DNA from: UBA7672 sp040398465
Lineage (GTDB): Bacteria > Pseudomonadota > Alphaproteobacteria > Caulobacterales > Hyphomonadaceae
Length of the DNA stretch: 64,000 nucleotides
Assembly: GCA_040398465.1 (NCBI GenBank)
Contig: JBBAUA010000002.1
Span: 1 to 64,000 of the forward strand
Reading direction: 5' to 3'
Each line of letters opens with the position of its first letter. The first letter of the stretch is position 1. The position numbers and the translations under genes are program-made. Below the pieces are notes generated by a model. That model did not search any database, was not told the origin of the DNA, and saw only the letters and a program-made list of their open reading frames with translations. Shown piece by piece: positions 15,959 to 23,912 of this stretch.

Positions 15959-17893
15959 CTACCGCGCCGCCAGGATGTCATCGATGTACGCCGGCTTGCC
16001 AGCGATCCGCTCCAGCCGCGGATAGCGATGCCCGCCGTTGTAGTCGAGCTTCACCGTCTTCAACGCCTCGCCCGACTTCACAAGGAGCTCAACTGGCTTG
16101 TCCTTGCTCGCCGCCACCGCCGCCTTCAGCCGGTCGGTCGTGAAAGTCTGACCATTCACGCCCGTGATCGTCAGCGACGTATTCAGTCCCGCCTCCCACG
16201 CCGGCCCCTCCCACTGGATCAGCGTGATCTTCCCCAAAGAGTCGGTGGACAGCCCGATCGAGTAGAGCAGGTTCGCTGCGCGCGTGCGCGCTTCGGTTTC
16301 GCGCCACTGGACATTTGGCGCATCGCCATAGACCAGGCGGTAGCCGCCGCGCTCCAGCCCATCCAGCGGCGCCTTTACCGCCACCTCGTCTACGCGGTTG
16401 CGGAAGAACGTCTCCCAGTCATGCGGCATGATCTTGTTCAGCGTCGCCACGAGATCCGCGCGCGTATAGGTCAGCTGCCCCCAGTCGCCATCATTCACGC
16501 CGAAGAACGCCTTCGCGAAATCGTCCAGCGACTTCTTGTTCTGCGTCTTCTCGCGGATGAGGGTGTCCACATCCATCCAGATGAGCTGGCCTTCGGAATA
16601 GTAGTCCTCGCTCCGCTGCCAGTTCTGCCAGGGCAGGGACCGCCGCGCCGCGATCACGGGATCCATCGTCGCGTCCACCAGCGGCCGCCACTCCCGCCCT
16701 GTGCGCGTGTCATACACCGCCGCATTGTTCGCGATCAGGTCCAGCGCCTGCTGCTTTGTCACGAAGCCCGATCGCGCCGCCAGCACATGCCCCCAGTACT
16801 GCGTCTGCCCCTCATAGACCCAGAGCAACCCCGCCCGCATCGGCACGTTGAATGACGGCGTCCACAGGTCCGCCGGCCGCCGATACTTGCCGTTCCACGA
16901 ATGCACATATTCGTGCGCCAGGAGGTCCTTGGAGACGAACGCGGAATTCCATCCGCTGAAATATTGCGAGTTCACGCCATTATTGCTCGAGCGCTGGTGC
17001 TCGATCCCTGATGTGGCCAGCCTGTCGCTCACCGACAGCAGGAAGTCGTAGTGATCGAAATGCCTCGCGCCGAACAGCTTGTCGGCCTGCTTGACCAGGT
17101 TGCGATGAACCTCGATCACCTCCGCCGGCGGGTTCACCTGTCCCGGCTCATCCCCCATCGCATTCAGCGTCACGCGCGAGCGCCCGCCCGGATCGAGATC
17201 GAATTTCCGCATGTATTTGCCGGCAAACAGTGGCGAGTCGATCACCGTCTCCCACGACGCCGTCTTGAACTTCACCGTGTCGCCGGACTTCGACGCTGTC
17301 TCGAGCGCCGTCGCATAGTCCCAACCGGCCGGCAGCTTCACGCTGACATCGAAACTGATCTTCCGTGCGAAATGTCCCGCCGGATACAGCGCCCCGATGT
17401 ACCAGTTCAGCCGCAGCATCTCCGGCGTCATCATGATCGGACCCTGCGCCGACTCGATCGGCGAGAGGAACTGCGCCTCGACATCCAGCGCCTTTACGCC
17501 CGCCGGTACATCGACATGAAACGCAAACACATCCGCCGGATCGCGCCGCCACGGGATCGGCTTCCCGTTTGCCGAAATCTTCAACCCCGCATAATTGTAG
17601 ATCGGCCCACGCGGCGCATGGTTTCCCGGGATCCACTCCGCATACATCAGCGTCAGCGGACCCGCCTTCGCCACGGGCACCTTCTGCCGGATGCCGAAGA
17701 TCCGCCGGTCGAGGTCGGTCGCGTCCACCTCCAGCGTCAGCGTTCCCGGATACGCCACATCCCGCAGCGCGGGCAGGGCGGGCGCCGCTGCAACCGGCTG
17801 AGGTTCCGACCGGATCGGTTTGCCCACCTGCTGCGCCACCACCGGCGCAACGGCCAGCATGATGGCGGCCGTAATGGCGAATACGTGTTTCAA
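15959..17893 (-). CDS. M61-family glycyl aminopeptidase with PDZ domain, exported
   Basis: A 644-residue peptidase with a signal peptide (residues 1-20). The gluzincin motif is LLAHEYVHSWNGKYRRP (HEXXH), and the third zinc ligand Glu is in WVYEGQTQYWG, as in the M61 family. The C-terminus (about residues 540-630) has the PDZ arrangement typical of this family. The N-terminal beta-sandwich part (about residues 40-200) includes PRGPIYNYAG. M61 enzymes cleave N-terminal Gly/Ala. It ends 9 bp from the convergent M28 gene. With M14 and M28 neighbours and a transporter next door, it suggests peptide utilisation. Confidence 0.88.
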   Translation of the reverse strand: MKHVFAITAAIMLAVAPVVAQQVGKPIRSEPQPVAAAPALPALRDVAYPGTLTLEVDATDLDRRIFGIRQKVPVAKAGPLTLMYAEWIPGNHAPRGPIYNYAGLKISANGKPIPWRRDPADVFAFHVDVPAGVKALDVEAQFLSPIESAQGPIMMTPEMLRLNWYIGALYPAGHFARKISFDVSVKLPAGWDYATALETASKSGDTVKFKTASWETVIDSPLFAGKYMRKFDLDPGGRSRVTLNAMGDEPGQVNPPAEVIEVHRNLVKQADKLFGARHFDHYDFLLSVSDRLATSGIEHQRSSNNGVNSQYFSGWNSAFVSKDLLAHEYVHSWNGKYRRPADLWTPSFNVPMRAGLLWVYEGQTQYWGHVLAARSGFVTKQQALDLIANNAAVYDTRTGREWRPLVDATMDPVIAARRSLPWQNWQRSEDYYSEGQLIWMDVDTLIREKTQNKKSLDDFAKAFFGVNDGDWGQLTYTRADLVATLNKIMPHDWETFFRNRVDEVAVKAPLDGLERGGYRLVYGDAPNVQWRETEARTRAANLLYSIGLSTDSLGKITLIQWEGPAWEAGLNTSLTITGVNGQTFTTDRLKAAVAASKDKPVELLVKSGEALKTVKLDYNGGHRYPRLERIAGKPAYIDDILAAR

Positions 17894-18053
17894 AGCGCTG
17901 ATCCCTGAATCCTTAGACGAGAGACGAGGCTAGAACACCTGAGACGCGAAACTCAACGCACGAAGTTGCAACGAGCTTGCGGCCTCTGGCGGAACCCAGC
18001 GATCTAGTGCAGGTCTTCCGCGCGGGGCCACATACGGGTCGAGGGAGAGACGC

Positions 18054-19757
18054 ATGGAATCGGCGACGCCGGAGGCGGCTGCAAAGCCAACGACGCCGCT
18101 GCGCACGGTTGTGCTGGCGTCGGCCGCAGGCACAGCCTTTGAGTGGTACGACTTCTTCGTCTATGGCGCGCTCACCAGCGTCTTTGCGGCGAAATTCTTC
18201 AACGCTGCCGAGATCGGCGAAGCCAATGCCACGCTCGCCACCCTCGCTGTGTTCGCTGCCGGCCTCCTGTTCCGCCCGCTTGGCGCGCTGATCTTCGGCC
18301 GCATGGGCGACCGCTTTGGCCGCAAGGGCGCCTTCCTCGCGACTGTCATCATCATGGGCGGCGCCACCTTCGCCATCGGTCTGCTGCCGGACAATAAAGA
18401 GCTGCTGGGTTTCAGCGCCATCATGCTCGTCCTGCTGCGCATCCTGCAGGGCATGGCCGTCGGCGGCGAATACGGCGGCGCCGCCATCTATGTCGCGGAG
18501 CACTGCGCACCCAACCATCGCGGCGAATCCACCGGATGGATTCAGTCCTCCGCCGCCTTCGGCCTGATGGGCGCGCTCGCCGTCGTCGTCGGCACGCGCG
18601 CGGCCATGGGCGAGGAACAGTTCTTCGCCTGGGGCTGGCGCATTCCGTTCCTCGCCTCCGCCATCCTCGTCGGCATCTCGATCTGGATGCGCCTGCGCCT
18701 GCACGAGAGTCCCGAATTCCTCAAGATGAAGGAGGAGGGTACGATCTCGAAAGCGCCCTACGCCGAGGTCTTCCTCAAATGGGAAAACCTGCGCCTCGTC
18801 CTGCTCGCCATCTTCGCCTTCCTCATGGCTCAGGGCGCCATCTGGTGGTGCGTGTTCTCCTACACGCAGATCTTCCTCGAGCGCTTCATGAAGCTGCCAG
18901 GCATCTGGGCCAACGTGCTGCTGATGGGCGCGACACTCATCTCCATCCCGCTTTACGTCTTCTTCGGCTGGTTATCGGACCGCGTCGGCCGCAAGCCCGT
19001 GCTCATTATGGGCATGGTGCTGTCGGTCGTCGCGATGATCCCTTGCTTCCAGGCCTTCTCTGCCGGCGCCAACCCGGCGCTGCTGAGTGCGCAACGCGAG
19101 CAGCCCGTCGTCATCCACGCCGACCCCGCGACCTGCTCTTTCCAGTTCGACCTGCTCGGCGGCCGCAAATACGAGACCGGCTGCGACATCGCCCGCTACT
19201 ATCTCACCAATGCCGGCATCGGCTTTTCGATTTCGAATGAGCCCGCCGGTTCACCCGCCATGGTCCAGATCGGGGATAATGCCGATGCGCGCACGCCCGT
19301 GACCGATGCGGTCGGCCTGGAAAAAACGGCCCTCGACGCACACGCCAAAGGCATCAACGAAAGTCTCGCCGCCGCCCTGAGAGCCGCCGGCTATCCGCCG
19401 CCGATCAAGTCCCCCGCCACGCCCGCCGAGTTCCAGGCCCAGGCCGCCGACTTCAACTGGCCCCTTATAGTCGGAGGCTTCCTCGTTCTCGTCGTCGGCG
19501 CCTGTGCGCTCTATGGCCCGATGGCCGCCGCCCTGGTCGAACTCTTCCCGACGCGCGTGCGCTACACGGCTCTCTCGGTGCCCTACCATATCGGCATCGG
19601 CTGGGTCGGCGGATTCATGCCGATGACCGCCTTCGCCATCGCCACCGCGACCGGAGACGTCTTCGCCGGCCTCTGGTACCCGGTCGTGTTCGGAATCATC
19701 GGCATCGTCACTTGCCTGTTCCTGTTCCCGGAAACAAAAGGCAGGCCGTTGACCTGA
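18054..19757 (+). CDS. MHS-family MFS transporter with large periplasmic insertion
   Basis: A 567-residue proton symporter of the metabolite:H+ symporter (MHS, ProP/KgtP-like) family. It has the MHS opening GTAFEWYDFFVYG, the MFS loop motif GRMGDRFGRKG, and a second loop motif GWLSDRVGRKP. After the ninth membrane segment there is an insertion of about 130 residues (about 345-475), placed on the periplasmic side by topology and containing two Cys (in PATCSFQF and YETGCDIA) that could pair. Typical MHS proteins are about 430-450 aa. Start ATG has GAGGGAGAG just upstream. Substrate is unknown; the adjacent peptidases suggest amino acids or an organic acid. Confidence 0.85.
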   Translation: MESATPEAAAKPTTPLRTVVLASAAGTAFEWYDFFVYGALTSVFAAKFFNAAEIGEANATLATLAVFAAGLLFRPLGALIFGRMGDRFGRKGAFLATVIIMGGATFAIGLLPDNKELLGFSAIMLVLLRILQGMAVGGEYGGAAIYVAEHCAPNHRGESTGWIQSSAAFGLMGALAVVVGTRAAMGEEQFFAWGWRIPFLASAILVGISIWMRLRLHESPEFLKMKEEGTISKAPYAEVFLKWENLRLVLLAIFAFLMAQGAIWWCVFSYTQIFLERFMKLPGIWANVLLMGATLISIPLYVFFGWLSDRVGRKPVLIMGMVLSVVAMIPCFQAFSAGANPALLSAQREQPVVIHADPATCSFQFDLLGGRKYETGCDIARYYLTNAGIGFSISNEPAGSPAMVQIGDNADARTPVTDAVGLEKTALDAHAKGINESLAAALRAAGYPPPIKSPATPAEFQAQAADFNWPLIVGGFLVLVVGACALYGPMAAALVELFPTRVRYTALSVPYHIGIGWVGGFMPMTAFAIATATGDVFAGLWYPVVFGIIGIVTCLFLFPETKGRPLT

Positions 19758-19793
19758 CGCAACCGTTCGGTCTTCGCCCAGTCCGGTGCGCGA

Positions 19794-21518
19794 TCAACCG
19801 CCGCCGAAGCGCTGGGTCCAGTCGGCGACGTGCGCGTCTTCGATCTTGGTGAAGAGCTGTGGCGGCACGGCGATTGTCATGCTGCGCGGAAGGGCGTCGA
19901 GGAGTGCGGAATAGCCGCTGGCTCCAAGCTTCGACATGTCGAGGCTACGATTGCCTTCAGGCACGCCGATGGCATCGAGAATCTTCCGCGCCGTGTCGGG
20001 GATAATCGGCTGGGCGATCACGCCGAACAGGGCGACAAGGTTGAGGCCGGTGCGGATGCCGACGGCGGCTTGATCGACAGACGTCTTGTAGGCCGTCCAC
20101 GGCGCGGCCTTGGTGATGTACTCGTTCCCAGCGGCCCAGATGGCGCGGGTTTCGGCGGCGGCCTTGCGGAATTCCATGGCCTCGTAATGGGCGATGAGGG
20201 CGGGCAGGCGGGTAGCGAGTTCGTTCGCCATCCAGGCTTCGTGCTCGCCGGGCGCGCCGCCTTCCGGGGCTTTTGAATCGAATTTCGCGGCCGCGTATTT
20301 CGTGATGCGGTTGACGAAATTGCCGAGCACGTCGTTGAGGTCGGAGTTCACCGTCGACTTGAAGTGTTCCCAGGTAAAGGCCGTGTCGGAACTCTCCGGC
20401 GCGTTGGCGGTGAGATACCACCGCCAGTAATCGCCGGGCAGCAGCTCCAGTGCCTTGTCCATGAAGACGCCGCGCTTCTGGCTGGTGGAGAACTTGCCGC
20501 CATACCAGTTGAGCCAGTTGAACGCTTTCAGCTTGTCGACGAGTTTCCACGGCTCCTTTGAGCCGAGAATGGTGACGGGGAAGCTGACGGTGTGGAAGGC
20601 GACATTGTCCTTGCCCATGAACTCGACATAGGTGACCTCGTCCGCGCCCTTGTCGGTGCGCCACCAGCGTTCCCAGTCGCCGCCCGTTGCTTCAGCCCAT
20701 TCGACGGTGGAGCCGATGTATTCGATCGGCGCATCGAACCAGACGTAAAAGACCTTGTTCTCGAAACCGGGGCGCGGGTGGCCCCTGCGCGTGACGGGCA
20801 CTCCCCAGGAAAGGTCGCGCGTGATCGAACGGTCGATCAGGCCTTCGTCGAGCCATTTGTAGGCGATGGACGTGGTCAGATTGGGCCAGTCGGCGGCGCG
20901 CGCATCGACAAAGGCGCGGACCTGGTCCTGCATCTTCGTCTGCAGCAGGTAGAGATGGCGCGTGTCGCGGATCTCGACATTGCGGGAGCCGGAGACGGAC
21001 GAGTACGGGTTGATCAGTTCGACCGGATCGAGAAGTGTTCCGCAGTTGTCGCATTGATCGCCGCGGGCTTTCTCGTGGCCGCAATTGGGGCATGTACCTT
21101 CGACGTAGCGGTCCGGCAGGAAGCGCTTGTCGTCGACCGAGTAGACCTGTTTCGAGGTGCGCTCGTCGATCAAGCCGTTATCCTCAAGGACGTCGGCGAA
21201 GTGTTGCGTCAGGCGGCGGTTGGGTTCGTTGGAGGAGCGGCCGAACCAGTCGAAGGAGAGGTGGAAGCCGGCGCCTACATTTTTCTGGATGTCGTGCTGC
21301 TCGGCGCAGTAGTCGGCCACGCTCTGGCCCGCCTCGATGGCGGCGAGTTCTGCAGGCGTGCCGTGCTCGTCGGTGGCGCAGATGAAGAGCACTTCGTGCC
21401 CGGCGGCTCGGCAATAGCGCGCATAGACATCCGCCGGGAGCATCGAGCCGGCAAGGTTGCCGAGATGCTTGACGCCGTTGATGTAGGGCAGGGCGGATGT
21501 GATGAGGATACGTGCCAT
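19794..21518 (-). CDS. metG: Methionyl-tRNA synthetase
   Basis: A 574-residue class I synthetase that charges tRNA-Met. The HIGH-type signature is HLGNL (residues 18-22). The zinc knuckle has CPNCG and CDNCG pairs about 15 residues apart. The KMSKS loop is altered to KFSTSQKRG, a variant found in some MetRS lineages. YVEFMGKDNVAFHTVSFPVTI is a conserved family segment. There is no C-terminal EMAP-like tRNA-binding domain. It stands alone, 36 bp from the convergent transporter end. Confidence 0.95.
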   Translation of the reverse strand: MARILITSALPYINGVKHLGNLAGSMLPADVYARYCRAAGHEVLFICATDEHGTPAELAAIEAGQSVADYCAEQHDIQKNVGAGFHLSFDWFGRSSNEPNRRLTQHFADVLEDNGLIDERTSKQVYSVDDKRFLPDRYVEGTCPNCGHEKARGDQCDNCGTLLDPVELINPYSSVSGSRNVEIRDTRHLYLLQTKMQDQVRAFVDARAADWPNLTTSIAYKWLDEGLIDRSITRDLSWGVPVTRRGHPRPGFENKVFYVWFDAPIEYIGSTVEWAEATGGDWERWWRTDKGADEVTYVEFMGKDNVAFHTVSFPVTILGSKEPWKLVDKLKAFNWLNWYGGKFSTSQKRGVFMDKALELLPGDYWRWYLTANAPESSDTAFTWEHFKSTVNSDLNDVLGNFVNRITKYAAAKFDSKAPEGGAPGEHEAWMANELATRLPALIAHYEAMEFRKAAAETRAIWAAGNEYITKAAPWTAYKTSVDQAAVGIRTGLNLVALFGVIAQPIIPDTARKILDAIGVPEGNRSLDMSKLGASGYSALLDALPRSMTIAVPPQLFTKIEDAHVADWTQRFGGG

Positions 21519-21572
21519 GCGCGCGATGTAGCCCCGCCCGGCATAGATTGCCAGCCCGCTAGCATGATCAGT

Positions 21573-22223
21573 CTATTCCGCAGGGCCATTCGGACAGGGC
21601 GCATTCTCGGGTAGCTGTTCGATCAGACGTGCATCGCGAAACGTGGCCTTGTCGATGCTGTAGATCAGGCAGGCTGACCCGCTAGGGCCGGTTTCACCTC
21701 GCAAGGTGTAGACTGGCTGAGCCGAAACCAGGACACGGTCGTCCTTGTCGGCAGTGAAGGATACGTAAAAATGGTAGACCTGCACTGAAGACTTGCCGAT
21801 GCGATTCAGCACGTCACCGAATACGACCTCGCTCAGATCGATCGGAGCGGCAGCCTGAGTTGCGGCGGGACCGGACGGCAGCCGGATGACCAGCGGCTCT
21901 GCCGATCCACTGCCCGAGCTATAATTCACGATCAGATGCGTCCCATCCTCCAGCCAGTGAAGGCTTGCGCTTCGGGACATCTCGAAAGTGGCGACCACCT
22001 TGCCTGTGGCGGCGTCCGCAACGGTCGCCATCTCGGCGACCTGAGGCCCCTTGATGGGGGATGCCGAAGCCGATCCGGAGGTTGAGCGATAGGCCAGTAT
22101 CCATCTGCAATCGGGAGAGCGCAGGACGGTGGGTTCGGCGCCCACCCAAATACGCTGAGGCTTGAGGTCTGCGCACGGCATGACAGGCGCCGAAATCGCG
22201 GGGGGTTGTGCGTCCCAAACCAT
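21573..22223 (-). CDS. Hypothetical protein
   Basis: A 216-residue protein I do not recognise. The chosen ATG at 22223 has GGAG about 8 nt upstream. There is no clear signal peptide or membrane segment from this start. The middle has short beta-rich stretches (PDCRWILAYRS, SLHWLEDGTHLIVNYSSGSG, YHFYVSFTADKDDRVLV) that recall single blades of beta-propeller proteins. Three Cys are scattered. The gene lies between metG and a methyltransferase on the same strand, 54 bp upstream of metG, without obvious functional link. It may be a truncated or rapidly evolving protein. Confidence 0.5.
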   Translation of the reverse strand: MVWDAQPPAISAPVMPCADLKPQRIWVGAEPTVLRSPDCRWILAYRSTSGSASASPIKGPQVAEMATVADAATGKVVATFEMSRSASLHWLEDGTHLIVNYSSGSGSAEPLVIRLPSGPAATQAAAPIDLSEVVFGDVLNRIGKSSVQVYHFYVSFTADKDDRVLVSAQPVYTLRGETGPSGSACLIYSIDKATFRDARLIEQLPENAPCPNGPAE

Positions 22224-22322
22224 GCGAGGTCTCCGGGACAGAAGCGTAGCACTCCGAAATCATACTACCAGCTGCCGCAAACAGTGCGGAGGACCTTCCG
22301 CTGCTGATGGGTCGCCCCACCT

Positions 22323-23021
22323 TCACCCGATCGCCGTGATCTGCACCGCCGCGTGGTAACGCATCGTCGAGAAGCCTGTGTACCGGTACTTGATCTTCCG
22401 CGCCGCGACGAATTCCTGCCAGGCCCTGTACTCGTGCTCGCGCCAGTTCGGGTAATTGTAGTATTCGTCGAACACGATCAGCGTGCCCACGCGCATACGG
22501 TCCGCGAGTTGGTCCAGGACGTAGATCGTCGAGTCGTAGACGTCGCAATCGATGTTGACGAAGCTGACCGGCCCGGGGTTCGCTACGAGGAAACCGGGGA
22601 GCGTCTGATCGAACCAGCCCTTGTGAATCTTAACGTTGTTGGGCACGCGGGGGAGCTTGCCGTGCTGGCTGTACCGACCTTTTTGTTCGTGTGTACCCGA
22701 CCAGTCGCCGGGAAGTCCTTCGAACGAGTCGAAGCCGTGGACCGTGCGAGGTTCGGCGTTCTTCGCGATGATGCGGGTTGACGTTCCGCCAGCGACGCCA
22801 AACTCGAGGATGAGGCCGTTGAGCTTCGCTTCCTTCTCCCGCTTCATGCAAAGTTCGATCAGGGGCTTGCGTCCCTGGCACAGCATGGCGTCCTTGAGAT
22901 TGGCCTCTATGTAATCGACCGTGTCCTTCTTGGCCCGCACGCGCAGGTCAAGGTACATGTCGTTGAGGAAGTACTTGTGAATCAGCCGACTATAGATGCG
23001 GCCGAGAATTCTCTTGTCCAT
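22323..23021 (-). CDS. TylF/MycF-like SAM-dependent sugar methyltransferase
   Basis: A 232-residue class I methyltransferase of the macrocin-O-methyltransferase type. The SAM-binding loop is LILEFGVAGGTSTRI. The acidic metal-binding pair is in FVNIDCDVYDST, and FDSFEGLPGDW matches the family. ATG 23021 was chosen because GGGACAGA precedes it; the longer frame upstream (to 23402) is basic, low-complexity, and antisense to the end of the small OmpA-like gene. TylF-like proteins in bacteria outside antibiotic clusters often methylate surface sugars, so a link to the polysaccharide locus 10 kb away is possible but unproven. Confidence 0.82.
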   Translation of the reverse strand: MDKRILGRIYSRLIHKYFLNDMYLDLRVRAKKDTVDYIEANLKDAMLCQGRKPLIELCMKREKEAKLNGLILEFGVAGGTSTRIIAKNAEPRTVHGFDSFEGLPGDWSGTHEQKGRYSQHGKLPRVPNNVKIHKGWFDQTLPGFLVANPGPVSFVNIDCDVYDSTIYVLDQLADRMRVGTLIVFDEYYNYPNWREHEYRAWQEFVAARKIKYRYTGFSTMRYHAAVQITAIG

Positions 23022-23107
23022 TCTGTCCCGCTTCCCGCCCGACTTGGCGCGGCTTGTAGCATGGACGGCGTGGAGGGCCAGCTTTCTGGCGAATCGGCCC
23101 GCGAGGT

Positions 23108-23494
23108 TCAGCTGCTCGTGCTGGTTTGCGTCGCGACGCGCAGCGTAATCGAGCGGGCGATCATGGTGTCGCCGGACAGGCCAAGCGCGGGCTGCGCGAC
23201 GATCGTGGCCTGGACGCCTCGCTGGCTCAGGGCCGTGGCGACGGCCCGGGCGCGTTCTCCATCGCCATTTGCCTGAATGAGGACGCCCTTGGCGCCGCAG
23301 GTGCGCGCGGCTTCGGCCACGCTGACGACAGCGAAATTCTGCTGCGAGTTCAGGACGGCCGAGTCCGGGGCGAAATAGACCACCGCCTCGTGACTCGGGC
23401 ATGGGGAAGTGGCCTGAGCGGTCGCCGAGCCGGCGATGAACCCGCAGAAACCGATCATCGCGGCGCCTATGGTCGTTGCGGTCAATCGGGTCAT
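23108..23494 (-). CDS. Small exported OmpA-like protein
   Basis: A 128-residue protein with a signal peptide (about residues 1-26). The mature part follows the OmpA_C pattern: VVYFAPDSAVLNSQQ (the FxxxSxxL start), then VLIQANGDGERARAVATALSQRGVQATIV, matching the NxxLSxxRAxxV helix with a degenerate consensus. It is shorter than usual OmpA-like domains and the peptidoglycan-binding Asp/Arg pair is not clear, so peptidoglycan binding cannot be claimed. The neighbouring tRNA-Thr lies 193 bp upstream on the other strand. Confidence 0.6.
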   Translation of the reverse strand: MTRLTATTIGAAMIGFCGFIAGSATAQATSPCPSHEAVVYFAPDSAVLNSQQNFAVVSVAEAARTCGAKGVLIQANGDGERARAVATALSQRGVQATIVAQPALGLSGDTMIARSITLRVATQTSTSS

Positions 23495-23687
23495 GTGTGC
23501 CTCCCAGCGCCCAGCCTTCAGTTCGGTAACGGTCTTGCGGAGATGAAAGTTCCTCCGAGTTCCCGATGGGGCGGGCTCCGGGCGGAATGTGGCAGTCCGG
23601 GGGTATTTTGCGGTCGGCGGCGCCGGGCTTGCGTGAGCGGCTGGAGGCGCCTATTCCCCTCCGCGGCCTTCTCTCACGGGAAGCCTC

Positions 23688-23762
23688 GCCGGATTAGCTC
23701 AGCGGTAGAGCAGCGGTTTTGTAAACCGAAGGTCGGGGGTTCAATCCCCTCATCCGGCACCA
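23688..23762 (+). tRNA. tRNA-Thr(UGU)
   Basis: A complete 75-nt tRNA. The acceptor arm pairs GCCGGAT (23688-23694) with ATCCGGC (23752-23758). The D-arm is GCTCAGCGGTAGAGC, the anticodon loop is TTTGTAA giving UGU (Thr), the T-arm is GGGGGTTCAATCCCC, and CCA is encoded. Confidence 0.96.
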
Positions 23763-23912
23763 CGCCCCCCAGAGCCTCATTTCGTGCGGGGAGTCGTACC
23801 AAACTCACTGTTTTTCAGCAGCTTGTGCCTTGCGTGGCCTTCCATAGTGGTGCGCGCACGCTATGGTAAATTCAGCACACTCAAAAGTGGCTGGGGGTTC
23901 AGGAGGGACGAC

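Noticed and set aside
19757..19794. Replication origin at the composition switch
   Set aside because: Only 36 bp lie between the genes, with no DnaA boxes, dnaA, hemE or parAB nearby.
23022..23402. N-terminal extension of the TylF-like methyltransferase
   Set aside because: It is Arg-rich, without homology, and overlaps the antisense OmpA-like gene; ATG 23021 has a good ribosome-binding site.
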